64,000 nucleotides of DNA, taken from NCBI GenBank assembly GCA_030674155.1, contig CM060329.1, positions 27,119,684 to 27,183,683 of the forward strand, in the 5' to 3' direction. The notes beneath the pieces are model-generated. The model had not been told where the DNA came from. It searched no databases and saw nothing but the letters and a program-made list of their open reading frames with translations. Positions 34,273-46,602 of this stretch are shown here, in pieces (position 1 is the stretch's first letter; each line of letters starts with the position of its first letter). This DNA is from Stramonita haemastoma. Lineage: Eukaryota; Mollusca; Gastropoda; Neogastropoda; Muricidae. Made by a program: the position numbers and the translations under genes.

Positions 34273-34830
34273 CGTGGGGGCTCGCTTTCCCTCTCTCTGC
34301 TCTCCCCCCCCTCCCTCCCTCCTCCTGTGGTTGTTTGTGTCCATCTGTTGTGACTCTCTGTAGTTCAAGAAACCCTGCTCTGTGTATGGGTGTAGCGTTG
34401 TTGTGTGTCGGTGGTTTACTGTTTTGTTGAGGTTCCTTTCTTTTTATACTCCTTCTACTCCTTCTTCATTTGTACAGTTTTTTATTGCTAGTTAATGTAT
34501 CGTGTAAAACTGGTCATGTTTTATATCAAAGTCTAAAAAAATGTTTACTGTTCTTGGGGTTGCTAGTATCGGGCTTTCTCTGCTGATCTCTCGTGCTGAA
34601 TCATGCTTTTCTTGCTTGCTTCTCTCACCTTTTTTATCACTTCACCTCAGCCTTCCTCCCCCCCCCCCCCCCCCCCCTGCATGTTTATTTTATTATTGTC
34701 GTTGTTGTACACCAGTTGCTTCATAGTGTGAGCTTCTGTTTGCCTAGCAGCTTGCCCAGTGGTCACAAAAGAACAAAAAACAGATATCTTAAACCTCCCT
34801 CCCCCATGCTCCAGCTCAGAAGCAGAAAGA

Positions 34831-35322
34831 GATCTGTAGAAATGGCTGTTTAACTTGAAGCCATCTGAAGTGATCTGTAGAAATGGCTGTTTAACTTGAA
34901 GCCATCTGAAGTGATCTGTAGAAATGGCTGTTTAACTTGAAGCCATCTGAAGTGATCTGTAGAAATGGCTGTTTAACTTGAAGCCATCTGAAGTGATCTG
35001 TAGAAATGGCTGTTTAACTTGAAGCCATCTGAAGTGATCTGTAGAAATGGCTGTTTAACTTGAAGCCATCTGAAGTGATCTGTAGAAATGGCTGTTTAAC
35101 TTGAAGCCATCTGAAGTGATCTGTAGAAATGGCTGTTTAACTTGAAGCCATCTGAAGTGATCTGTAGAAATGGCTGTTTAACTTGAAGCCATCTGAAGTG
35201 ATCTGTAGAAATGGCTGTTTAACTTGAAGCCATCTGAAGTGATCTGTAGAAATGGCTGTTTAACATGAAGCCATCTGAAGTGATCTGTAGAAATGGCTGT
35301 TTAACATGAAGCCATCTGAAGT
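34831..35322. repeat. 41 bp minisatellite, 12 units, in the proximal 3'UTR
   Basis: Exact 41-base period from 34831 to 35282 (451 bases = 11 periods). The unit starts gatctgtagaaatggctgtt and ends in gccatctgaagt. Ten units are almost identical; the last two share a T-to-A change (aacatgaag). Confidence 0.95.
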
Positions 35323-35695
35323 GATCTGGAAAAGCCTCTCCACAGTTATCAATGTTAGCATGTTCTGGGGGGTTGGTATGGTGAGGCATTCATGTCCACA
35401 TTGATTAGCCTCAGTCATGATGATCTCCGGATTATTGCACTACTCTTTTGGCTGGAATGATACAGTAAAAAATTGACATGCAACCATTTTTTCCTCACTA
35501 TCAGTGTCATAAATCAGACAGTAGATCCTTAGTGTCTTTGGTAATCTCCATGCATGCTTTTAACAAGGTAAAGCAGAATTGCTGTGTGGAAGTACTGAAG
35601 CGTTTCTCTTCATGCATAATCCGCCTTTTTCTCCTATACATTTCTCTGTAGGTGTAGTTGATGTATCGTTTTGGTGGGGTCTTGCAGCGTACTAC

Positions 35696-35698
<3 letters not shown>

Positions 35699-35743
<45 letters not shown>
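35699..35743. repeat. (AT)n microsatellite
   Basis: AT run followed by a short CA run. Confidence 0.95.
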
Positions 35744-35745
<2 letters not shown>

Positions 35746-35848
35746 CACACACACACACATATAGTTTGGTACTGCACTGTCCTAGAGAAAGCAGAAAGGC
35801 TGGGGAAGGAGGGAGCAGAAAATTGCTGAGTGGTGAGATGTGGCTAGG

Positions 35849-36040
35849 AAAGCTTTGCAGAGTATTTTGGAAATTTGGAGACCATCTGATGCTGAGAAAG
35901 CTTTGCAGAGTATGTTGGAATTTTGGAGACCATCTGATGCTGAGAAAGCTTTGCAGAGTATGTTGGAATTTTGGAGACCATCTCATGCTGAGAAAGCTTT
36001 GCAGAGTATGTTGGAATTGTGGAGACCATCTCATGCTGAA
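35849..36040. repeat. 48 bp minisatellite, 4 units
   Basis: Units start at 35849, 35897, 35945 and 35993 with aaagctttgcagagtatgtt and end in accatctgatgctgag. The period of 48 is a multiple of three, so it stays open in frame on both strands without being coding. Confidence 0.9.
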
Positions 36041-36297
36041 TCCCCTTCACGCCTGACACACATGTCCCTGTCTTGTTCACATACCTGTTGTGTTGCCCCA
36101 GTGTATTTGTGTTTTTCTTTCAGCTATGGCCCCCTTCATTTTGGTATTTTTCTTTCATGTATGGCTCACATTTTATACTTTTCTTTGTGTGTATCAACTT
36201 TCAGGGGTATGTTAAGAACTGTCATGATAGCATTGCTGTTGAAAAGGAGAAAAATTATGCAGCTTTAGTGCTGAGGAATAATTCCTATTTGTACAGC

Positions 36298-36303
36298 AAT
36301 AAA
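36298..36303 (+). promoter_or_regulatory. Candidate polyadenylation signal AATAAA for the proximal isoform
   Basis: First canonical AATAAA I found downstream of the 12a stop, followed by T/G-rich sequence (tttattttgtgcc). This is position and motif only. Confidence 0.35.
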
Positions 36304-36471
36304 AAGTAGAATTTATTTTGTGCCTAACTTGCAAAAAGTTTGAATTATTTGTTTATATATATAGTTTTATCAAACCTACACATAAAGGTGGATGCAGGTT
36401 TGTGGACACACTCATGCAACACACATGCTAATACGCGCATGCTTATTCGTGCATGTGTGTGCGCACGCACG

Positions 36472-36473
<2 letters not shown>

Positions 36474-36554
<81 letters not shown>
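36474..36554. repeat. (CA)n microsatellite
   Basis: CA run followed by four CTCATG units. Confidence 0.95.
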
Positions 36555-36556
<2 letters not shown>

Positions 36557-37119
36557 ATGCTCATGCTCATGCTCATTGTCATATGCAAAGCAAAAACTGT
36601 ATCAAAATCTAGAATCTACCCCAAAATCATTTGTTGCATCAAAACTTCCATTACGATCTACCCCAAATCATTTTTTTGCATCAAAACTGCCATGAAAATC
36701 TGCTTGTTTGTATTCTGCACTTTGTTAGTTATTTTATTAACTGGCCATTGATATCGCCAAGATTTCATCCATCAAGACTTGTACTTTTTTGCAGGGTGCA
36801 TAATAATTATATGATCTATGTTCTCGTTCAGTTGTTTCCTATGATTTTGAACATTTATTTTTAGAGCAAAAGTGTTCAGCTTTTCTTCGTGCTAGTTAAT
36901 GTGGGTTTTATGTTTTCACAGGGTTTTATTCAGATTTTTTAATTCAGAATTTAAAGTAATAAATTTAGACCATGTCATAGATGGGTTTCACATGTTTGAT
37001 TTAATTCATATATTTTGTGTGTGGAGTTTACAAGATTGGGTTATGATTATTTTCAGTACTGTTTAACACAATGCTGTGAGTATAGAAAATAAATCTATGC
37101 ATACTGTTACACACATCTG

Positions 37120-37179
37120 GGCACACACACACACACACGCACACATGCACACACGCACGCACGCACGCACGCAAGCACG

Positions 37180-37249
<70 letters not shown>

Positions 37250-37284
37250 TGCACACACGCATGCATGCACGCACGCAAACACAC

Positions 37285-37353
<69 letters not shown>
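37120..37353. repeat. (CA)n/(GCAC)n compound microsatellite
   Basis: Two CA runs, each preceded by a GCAC/GCATGCAC block. Confidence 0.95.
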
Positions 37354-37355
<2 letters not shown>

Positions 37356-37717
37356 CTCCCTAGTACACATACACTGTCTCTCTCTTGTGCTTTAAACTCT
37401 GTATAGACCTTGGAGAACCCAGTTTTACACAAGTCTTTCATTGGCTGTGATGACAAGTTGATTTGTTCAGGTTTTTATAAGTGTTCACCCCATTCTGTGA
37501 TTGAAGTGATAATCATCCTAAGAAAGAGACAGGGGTCAGGAGATCTTCCACACATTACTTTACCTCACCTGAATATCAGCGCTGTTATGAAATGAAAATA
37601 TTGTCTCATTACATATCTCATAGTCATCTCAACCACTGGCTTTGCGGGGGGGGGGGGGGGGGCACCATGGATGACTTGACAACAGATCTCACCATTTTTT
37701 TTTCTGTCTTCCTTCCT

Positions 37718-37775
37718 TCCTTCCTTCCTTCCCCTCTCTCTCTGTCTCTCTCTGTCTCTCTCGTCTCTGTCTCTG

Positions 37776-37863
<88 letters not shown>

Positions 37864-37864
37864 A
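37718..37864. repeat. (CTTC)n and (CT)n microsatellite
   Basis: CTTC units then CT/CTGTCT dinucleotide tract. Confidence 0.95.
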
Positions 37865-38224
37865 GTGCTTCCTTCACTCAGCCTCAGGCCTGTCCAGTCT
37901 GCTGAGATGTTGTCTGTCCTCCTCCTCCTCTCTCCATCTTCCTCTCTTCGTCTTCCCCCCCCCTCCTTCTCTCTCCCCCCCTTGCACTGTGCCTTGTATG
38001 CAGGGCTGTGTTGGCGAATGCTTTTGATGTGAGGTGTGCTGTGGTATGGGCATGTCTCACGGTTACATGTTTTCTGAGATGAGCAGTAAAAATGCAAGTT
38101 TTCAATATATAGTTATAATGTATGAATTATGTAAACGTTTTGTGCATTTATATTCTATTATGCCATAAAAATGCAGCCATGTTGTTGTAAACTAAGGCTT
38201 TTTACTTTCAACTTTCAAAGTTCC

Positions 38225-38228
<4 letters not shown>

Positions 38229-38301
<73 letters not shown>
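38229..38301. repeat. (AT)n microsatellite
   Basis: About 73 bases of AT dinucleotide. Confidence 0.95.
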
Positions 38302-38303
<2 letters not shown>

Positions 38304-38770
38304 AAATATACATCAAGGTTGAGAAGGTGATTTGATATGGCTTCTTCTTCTTCTTCTGTTCCTGTTTTTCAGGATATGTTTTGAAAACCAAACTGTCCCC
38401 CATCCCCATCTCTTGTCTAAAGAGAAATATATTTTCTTATTCTTAAAACTGAATTGTGTCTATGCATATTTTTATTTGAAATTTGAAATAAATGATGAAA
38501 ATTCGGGAATGGATGTGTTATTTCTTTGTGTATATGGTTTGTACCTGTTTTAAATGCATGTTTGATGCTATATGGGTACACCTGCATATGAATGCATGTG
38601 TGTATGCTTAAGTGTGCACTGATGCATGTATACACACTCACACACACATGCATGAATGTGCATGTACACACATGTATGCATGCACACAAGTACACACACA
38701 CATGCAGTTATGTGCGCAGGGACACACACACTCACACACCACCTACATGCATTCATGTCCTCACACATGC

Positions 38771-38879
38771 TCTCTCTCTCTCTCTCTCCTCTCTCATCTC
38801 TCCCTCATCTCTCTCTCTCATCTTCCATCTCTCTCCTCACTCTCACTCACTACTCTACTCTCTCTCTCTCCTCCATCCA

Positions 38880-38975
<96 letters not shown>

Positions 38976-39013
38976 CACACACACACACACACACACACCA
39001 CACACACAACACA
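38771..39013. repeat. (CT)n followed by (CA)n
   Basis: CT-rich degenerate tract to about 38880, then a CA run with interruptions. Confidence 0.95.
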
Positions 39014-39236
39014 TGTGAAGAGAAGACTTTCATGCTAAGCCTCGTAAAAAAAATATTTTTTAAAAGATTAAGAATCTACTCAATGTTTACTTTTATTCAT
39101 CTAACTTTCTAAGGAGATTGAATGAACAGCTGTGTAGCCATGAGTAGTCACGTCAGAGAGTGATAAAGAGAAGTTAACAAAAGACTGGCTGTTCCAATGT
39201 TTGTTTTTTCTCTTTATTTCATCTGTCTAAAAAATA

Positions 39237-39556
39237 TTTTGAGGATAATGAACTCAACACTTAGTGCTTTTTTTTTTCTTCAACATTTAGTCCCCATGTC
39301 CATGCAGTTTTCAAAAGTATGCCATCCATTGTACAAAAACACAATGACCTACTCTTTTGCAAGGTGAAACAAGTTTTAACATGTGCGTAAGACGTTCTGT
39401 ATGCATTTGTACATGGGACATTGGTTTATAGTCTCATCTGACAGACTTTCAGGAGAGTGGAATCAGAGCTGATGTTAACTCCAGGGGAAAATTCTCTTGA
39501 ATGGGTGTCTTAGTGGTGGCTTGAACCCAGGCCATCAGATCGCAAGTGCAATGCTG
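39237..39556 (-). mobile_element. SINE family A, near full-length
   Basis: The - strand copy: tail tttgaggataatgaactcaa, body with tttatagtctcatctgacag, head truncated in the gatcgcaagtgcaatgctgt region. More diverged than the copy at 23128. Confidence 0.7.
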
Positions 39557-39966
39557 TGTAAGTGTGTGAGTGTGTGTGCGTGTGCATGCATGCACACGCG
39601 GCGTGTGTGGTGTGTGTGTGTGTGTGTGTGTAGTTTTTCATGTTGTGTGTGTGTCTTTTTTTCTTCATTTTTCAAGAGGAGAGATGTACACATTGAATCA
39701 TCTATAGCAAAATAACTAAACAGCAGCTGCAAGAGGTGGCCACACAGTCAGTGTCCAAAACAAGATTGCTTGCTGTATTAAGCACATGCAGTGTTGTAGT
39801 GGAGACAAAAGGCTAATGGAGGTGTGATACCTGTATTATTATAAGGAAGTCTGAATGAACAGTGTGGAGACAGTGGGGCATCGTTTCAGCAAGCAGGAAG
39901 GGTGTAATAATTCAAAGGTACCCCATGTAACAGCTGCAATACAGATGACCTTTTTTAATGTATGTT

Positions 39967-39973
39967 ATATATA

Positions 39974-40020
<47 letters not shown>

Positions 40021-40025
40021 TATTA
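39967..40025. repeat. (AT)n microsatellite
   Basis: AT run with two interruptions. Confidence 0.95.
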
Positions 40026-40123
40026 TTTATATTTTTGTATATATATTCTTTACATACAAATAAAAGCATTGTAAGTGTAAAAAAAAAAAAAGTTTCCCAA
40101 AAACAAAACTCTTGTACACACAC

Positions 40124-40221
40124 ATTTACACACACTCACACAAACACACACACACACACACACCACACAACCACACAACACACACACACACACATACCAC
40201 ACCACCACACCCACACCACAC

Positions 40222-40254
<33 letters not shown>

Positions 40255-40453
40255 TCCCCCCCCCCCCCACACACACACTACACCCCCCCACACACACACA
40301 CACTACATTTCCCCCCCCCCCCCCACACACACACACTACATCTCCCCCCCCCCCCCCAACACACACACACACACAACTACTCCCCCCCCCCCCTACACAC
40401 ACACACACACACACATCCACCCCCCACCCACACACACACACACACACCACACA
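40124..40453. repeat. (CA)n interleaved with poly-C runs, upstream of exon 12b
   Basis: CA blocks alternate with C runs of 8-14 bases, in a roughly regular cacac-tacat-ccccc pattern. It ends 45 bases before the exon 12b acceptor. Confidence 0.9.
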
Positions 40454-40498
40454 ATTTATCAAAATTATATATGTATATATTTTGTTTTCCATTTTCAG

Positions 40499-40580
40499 CC
40501 GGGGACCAAAGGAGAACGACGTGCTATGTGACAAGCTCAACTTTCGCTACACGGGCACCTACCAGTGGAAGAAGCCCTGA
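40499..40580 (+). CDS. G6PD: G6PD alternative last coding exon, distal (12b)
   Basis: A second exon with acceptor attttcag in the same phase encodes RGPKENDVLCDKLNFRYTG, TYQWKKP and a TGA stop, giving a 506-residue product. It keeps the same three structural-NADP+ residues (Arg481, Tyr497, Trp503) but differs from 12a at the D/L/K-rich helix and has a basic KKP tail. Its DVLCDKLNFRY spacing looks closer to the vertebrate DELMKRVGFQY. An origin by last-exon duplication is inferred. Which exon is used, and where, cannot be read from DNA. Confidence 0.92.
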
Positions 40581-40817
40581 GTCCAAGATCTGAAGGAAGG
40601 GAGGGGGGGAAGGAGGAGGAGGAGGAGGAGAGGGACTATGCACAAGGCGGCACAGTGTGGCTCCCTGCAGGACAGAGGGTGATAGAGATCTATGCTGCAA
40701 TGCTCACCCACCCACCCACTGCCTTACTGACTCCTCAGTTCTCTCTGCCTGGGGGCTGGTGTGTGTGTGTGTGTGTCTGTCTGTCTGTCGGTCAGGGTGA
40801 GCGGGTTGTAGTTTTGT

Positions 40818-41215
40818 GTTTCATGAGTGGGTGGGTGGTAGTGTGTTTTCCTGAGTGGTGGGTGGTAGTGTGTTTTCCTGAGTGGGTGGGTGGTAGTGTT
40901 GTGTTTTCCTGAGTGGGTGGGTGGTAGTGTGTTTTCATGAGTGGGTGGGTGGTAGTGTGTTTTCATGAGTGGGTGGGTGGTATGTGTTTTCATGAGTGGG
41001 TGGGTGGTAGTGTTGTGTTTTCATGAGTGGGTGGGTGGTAGTGTGTTTTCCTGAGTGGTGGGTGGTAGTGTGTTTTCATGAGTGGGTGGGTGGTAGTGTT
41101 GTGTTTTCCTGAGTGGGTGGGTGGTAGTGTGTTTTCATGAGTGGGTGGGTGGTAGTGTGTTTTCCTGAGTGGGTGGGTGGTAGTGTTTTCATGAGTGGGT
41201 GGTGGTAGTGTTGTG
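40818..41215. repeat. 34-37 bp minisatellite just after the G6PD distal stop
   Basis: About 11 units of gagtgggtgggtggtagtgt plus gttttcmtgagt, with a GTT insertion in some. Degenerate units continue to about 41400. It would lie in the 3'UTR of the distal isoform. Confidence 0.9.
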
Positions 41216-43519
41216 TTTTCATAAGAGACTGGTGGTCTGTAAGGTGAGTGGAGGTTACAGTTGTGTTTTCATAAATGGTGGTGGTTACAGTTGTTTGATG
41301 AGTGGGTGGGTGGTAGAGTTGTGGTTTTTGTGAGTGGGTGGTTACAGTAGAGTGGGTGGGATGTAGAGTTGCTTTTCCAGGGTGGGTCAGGGTGGATGGT
41401 AGAGTTGTGTTGAATGGGTACAGAATTTTTTCGGTTTTTCTTCTCCTCTCTATGGTTCCACTTTGCCGGGTGGTAGTTCAGTGCTGATAGAATACCAAAA
41501 GTTTTTTGAAATGATATTTTCATCACTCTATTCTTTTTTTTTTCTTTAAAAGATTTTGTTCTAAAACTGCTGAGAGCTCTATAAGGCAAGAGGGGGGAAA
41601 TTATGCACACATAAACCAACAAGCACTGTGTTCTTTTTGCGTGCGCACAGATTTAACAGGTGCGGTGATACACATCTGTTGTTGGGCAGTGAAAACATGA
41701 CATATGCACCAGCACAATTACATGAAGACACCGCCACTGTGTAGATATGTCGACATTTCAGAGGGGATGACTCGAAATCTTTGTGAACTGTGCCTTACAA
41801 AGAGTGTGGGTGTTTTTATATATGTGCGTGCGTGCGCGTGCACACACTTTGCTCAGTCAGCATGTCTGATGCAAAGTTCTGCCTTTACCACACACACACA
41901 CACACAAAAAAAACAGAAAGAAAAAAAAAAAGCACAATATCATTTTTATTTCTTTCTTCAGCAGCATTTTCATAATTGTTGGAAATTGTTGAATGGTGTT
42001 GATATACACAACAGTTCTTTTCTCTCATTCGTGAAGATTATTTACCTATATTATTAAACACATCCTGTTCATGTCTTGTGTTGAATATCAATTTTTTTGT
42101 TGTTGTTGACAAAAACGGTTTTTTATTGTGGATTGAATACTGTGGGGGGTTTTTAAAGATTTTTTTGTGGATTCAAGAGATGGATTGTTTTTGTTTGTAA
42201 GTATTCAGTTTGATCAAGTCTGACATGGGATACAGCATTGTACAGTCATTCTGGAAGTGTCAGCAAAAGACAAAGCCAAAACCCATTCATGAGGAAATGG
42301 AAGTGGGTTGACGTGTTAACCAGTGGAGGAATCATGGCGGATTATACTTTATCTTCTTTGTTCTTTTTTTCTGTTGATGTTGAGGTGAACACTAAGGGAG
42401 CAGAGACAGACAGACAGACAGACAATGTCTTGATCTCACGTCTGTAACGTCTTTCTCCGCACGTACGTCTGAACATAAAATAGTCACTGAAACTGGTTTG
42501 TAGTGTTTCTCTGCATGTATGTATGTGTGAACACACACGTCCCTGAAACTGATAGAGGGGGGGACAGCCCTGATGTGGCTTTTGTGGTGGCTAGGGCTGT
42601 GAACAACATGGAATGGAACACAGTCACAACACATTGTTATAGTAAATTTCACAGGGGATAGGTCTGCTGCTGCTTCCTATTGCTGCACTGATGCTGCAGA
42701 GAAAGATGTGAGCGTGGTGAAAGACACAGCTGTGTGCTGGCCACATGACTGGGGAGTATCGTTTTTTTCTACTGTGTTAGATAGATGCAAGATTTTTTCA
42801 CTGCACCCGTCTTCCTTGTGGAGAATGGTTCCCATCTATAGCAGCAACTTTTGAGGAAGATTGAGAACAAAAAGAAAACAAACAAAAAGAGCATGAAATC
42901 CATTTCATTGATTGTGGGTATGTTGTGCTTGTCCATGGTAGTGATAGTTAGAGAAAATGGACAGGATCCAGTTTGTTGTCTGGATTACCAGAGAGCATAT
43001 TTCATCAATCTTATTCACCATAGAGGTGAAACAGCACAAGACCTGAAGAATAGTGGGAGAGGGAAAAAATATTGAATTGGAGTTTAAAGGATGATGTGTT
43101 GGTTTGGGGGGGGGGGGGGGTGTCTGACTTTACTTTGATATTCATAATCATACTTCCCTGATCCTTTTCACCAGTCCACTACCTCAGTGACTTTTCTGAT
43201 GCACATTCTGATGATACCAACGATTTCTATAATCGTGTGTGGAGATAGGTTGTTGTGGCGCCACTGAAGATTTAGAAGCTGGTAGCAGAATGTCAGTGGT
43301 GCTGCAACGCTCCACTAGTCAGCAGCATGGGTGGAGGGGAAGGAGGTGTGAAGGTGATAAACTAGTTGTGGGTCTGTTTACCTCCACAGTTTTTCCAGGT
43401 TGAGGGCACAAATGAAGCGGTATGATGGAACAAAATTGCTGGACTTTAGGGTGAATTGAGCTGAAATCACAGGTGAGGGGGGAGGAATGCAGTTAGTTTC
43501 TTGAGATGGCAAGAACTAT

Positions 43520-43735
43520 CAGACCGAGGGTTTTTGTTTGTGTTTGTTGTTGTTGCTGGGGTTAATAACACCATGCAGGTTTTGTTTGTGTTGTGTTGTT
43601 GCTGGGTTAATAATTATCATGGCGAGGGGTTTTGTTTGTGTTTGTTGTTGTTGCTGGGGTTAATAACTACCATGGCGAGGTTTTTTGTTTATTTGGTTGG
43701 TTTTTTGTTGTTGTTGTTGGGGTTCCTTTGGCAGT
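43520..43735. repeat. About 60 bp repeat, 4 units
   Basis: Units of tttgtttgtgtttgttgttg, ctggggttaataac and catggcgagg with variable length. Confidence 0.8.
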
Positions 43736-44259
43736 TCAGTTTGGTCAGATGTAAGTCACGTCTGCTTAAAAATGGTGTCTGTAAATACAGTCCGCACCAT
43801 CGAGGGTACCTAGAATGTAAAGATCATTGATGGAAGAATTCTCATAATCATGAGCTGTGATGTAGAAATTCTGTTCTAATACAATATGTTAATGTCTAAA
43901 TGGCTGTTGTACAGAAGAGCAGGATGGCTGATCATTAAAAAAAAGTTTATTTGTCATGAAAACTGTTGATTGTACTGCAAATAGGTGTCAGGTTTCTGTT
44001 GTTTCTGTAACTTAAGTTCGGTTAATATATTGGGTAAGGTGGAGGTTGTTGGTGTTTGTATATTTTGTTTATGAAGATTTGTGTAATAGAGAATTTACAT
44101 CTTCATATCGATCTTTTCAGTTGAAATTACAACTGGACAATGGTAGGAGATAAATGAATGAGATGCTTGCATTGTGCATGCATGTATTGTCACATTGTGT
44201 GTAAGGACAGGTCTGTGTGTCATATTGACAGGCAGGAAGGGTACAGTTGTGTTGTGAAC

Positions 44260-44945
44260 TTTAGGATCATGTTTGTTCCTGAACATACACAGAAGAATAT
44301 TGTTACACACTTTAGGATCATGTTTATTCCTGAACATACACAGAAAAATTGTACACACTATTAAGATCTGTTTATTCCTGAACATACACAGAAGATAATG
44401 TTACAACTTTAGGATCATGTTTATTCTGACATAACAGAAAAATATTTGTTAACATTTAAGTCATGTTGTATTCCTGAACTACACAGTGGAATATATTGTA
44501 CACATTTAGGATCATTTTATTCTGGGATTTAAAGAGAATATTGTTACACACTTTAGGATCATTTTATAATTCACTGAACAATACACATAGGAATAATTTT
44601 TACACACATTTTAGGATCATTGCTTTTATCCTGATAATACACAGAGGAATATTGTTACACACTTTGATCATGTTTTTCCTGACATACACAGAGAATATTG
44701 TTACACACTTTAGGATCATGTTTGTTTCCTGAACATACACAGAGACTATTGTTACACACTTTAGGATCATGTTTGTTCCTGAACATACACAGAAGAATAT
44801 TGTTACACACTTTAGGATCATGCTTATTCCTGAACATACACATAGGAATATTGTTACACACTTTAGGATCATCTTTTTCCTGAACATACACATAGGAATA
44901 TTGTTACACACTTTAGGATCATGCTTATTCCTGAACATACTCATG
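44260..44945. repeat. 51 bp minisatellite, about 13 units
   Basis: Units of tttaggatcatgtttattcc, tgaacatacacagaagaata and ttgttacacac; period 51 between 44260 and 44311. The central part (44380-44700) has many small indels, the ends few. Confidence 0.9.
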
Positions 44946-45086
44946 AGGAAGGGTATCTCACTCTCTGGTCAGGCTTCTCTTTGTAGAGAAGAAAACAAAG
45001 TGTGTTTGTTTTAAATCGCGGCTGATGATCAGATCAAAGTCATATCACACTGTGTCTCATGTGCCACAGACACTGAAATACAATCT

Positions 45087-45540
45087 GCAAAAATTCAAAC
45101 GTTTACAGAACAATTTTTCATCCTAAAGTCATTTAGAATTCAGATGGTTAAAGAACTGTTTTTATTATGGATCAATCTGAATTCAAAAGGTTAGAGAATA
45201 ATTTCTATCATGAATCAACTGAAAATCAAATGTTTATAGAACAATTTCCTTCATGTATTTAATCTGAATTCGAAAGGTTAAAGAATGATTTCTATCATGA
45301 ATCGATTGGATATCAAATGTTTATAGAACGATTTCTATCATGTATTAATCTGAATTCAAAAGGTTAGAGAATAATTTCTATCATGAGTCAACTGAATATC
45401 AAATGTTTATAGAATAAGTTCTATCATGTATTAATCTGAATTCAAAAGGTTGAAGAAAAATTTTTATCATGAATCGATTGGAAACCAAATGTTCATAGAA
45501 TAATTTCTATCACTAATCAATTAGAAATAAAATTTTTGCA
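45087..45540. repeat. About 86 bp dimeric tandem repeat, 5 units
   Basis: aatctgaattc recurs at 45174, 45261, 45347 and 45433. Each unit is two related halves of about 43 bases (gaataatttctatcatgaat versus gaacaatttctatcatgtat). Confidence 0.85.
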
Positions 45541-46384
45541 GAATTGTTTGTTTCTTGAAATGTTTCCTAAACAAATTTTATGGACTCATCAAGAATGAAT
45601 AGAAAATCAGGTGTTTACTGAATGGTTTATTTCTGACAACACTTAATGTACTTGTATGCATCTTTGCTAGATATGAGTTATAACTCCACATTTATATATA
45701 TATATCATGGATAATTATTATATATCTTTAGCTGTACTGTTTTCCTTCTGTTTGTGTGCCCATGACAGTGGGATGGGCTCGTTTGTCTCTCCCCCTGTTT
45801 CTGAGTTGTGTGAATTCTCAACATGAAAGTCTTTCCTTGCTTGGAACCCTCGATCATTGTTGTGTTACTGCGCTGTGTTTTGGGTTGTAATGTATTTGGA
45901 CTCCTCAGGCAGATGGCTGTTATTATGGCCTTGTTCAGTCATGAAAAAACCTTTCTGACATGGTGTAAACAGTGAAAACAGTCTCAGTAGCTGGCTTTGA
46001 GACCGATGAAGAAGGGTAAAAGTAGGGTCCTTCATACACCAGAGATGTAGAATGACCATGATCAGCTTTCGTTTTTTGGTATTATCTTGCTCTTTGACTG
46101 TGGAGTTGTATAGCTTTTTCTTCAGTTGACTTTTTTATTTTCATTCAGTTTTGTACATTTTATTTATTTTGTATCATTTTTTTCAGACTTTTTTTTTCTT
46201 CTTACTGCTAAGCACAATTATACAGTTTACTTTTGTTTCCCCTCATGTTTATACAGTCCACCATGCCCTCATTTTGCTTAAAATGTATAGTTGCTGTTGT
46301 TGCTATATTACATCCAGCAGAGGTTTCTGATTTAGGGACTGTGAGAAGGAGGCTTAGTTGCAGAGAAAAGCTTGCTGTTAACAG

Positions 46385-46602
46385 AAAAGGAAACCTGGGC
46401 TGTTGAAAGAAATGGAAACCTGGGCTGTTGAAAGAAAAAGGAAACCTGGGCTGTTAAAGAAATGGAAACCTGGGCTGTTGAAAAAAATGGAAACCTGGGC
46501 TGTTGAAAGAAAAAGGAAACCTGGGCTGTTAACAGAAATGGAAACCTGGGCTGTTGAAAGAAATGGAAACCTGGGCTGTTGAAAGAAATGGAAACCTGGG
46601 CT
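46385..46602. repeat. 25 bp minisatellite, 9 units
   Basis: Units of ggaaacctgggctgttgaaa plus gaaat, spacing 24-26. Confidence 0.9.

Larger units (their letters stand above)
34273..36320 (+). other. Putative 3'UTR of the G6PD proximal isoform
   Basis: Non-coding sequence after the 12a stop, T-rich on this strand. It holds a 12-unit 41 bp array, an AT microsatellite and a 4-unit 48 bp array. The first convincing AATAAA is at 36298-36303; another lies at 36958-36963. The extent is an inference from these signals. Confidence 0.4.
4565..40580 (+). other. G6PD: G6PD gene span (glucose-6-phosphate 1-dehydrogenase), coding start to distal stop
   Basis: The gene encodes the NADP+-dependent enzyme that oxidises glucose-6-phosphate to 6-phosphogluconolactone, the entry step of the oxidative pentose phosphate pathway in the cytosol. 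Eleven constant coding exons plus one of two last exons reconstruct a full-length family member of 508 residues (proximal last exon) or 506 residues (distal), against 515 in human. Visible hallmarks are the GASGDLAKKK dinucleotide-binding motif split across exons 1 and 2, EKPFG and RIDHYLGKE in exon 5, DVMQNH in exon 7, and SRGP with GTYQW at the C-terminus. All introns are GT-AG and phases match except around exon 7, which lacks one base. Several intron positions, including the 38-base exon 2, match what I recall of the vertebrate gene. Identification rests on recognising the protein; no alignment was run. Confidence 0.96.
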
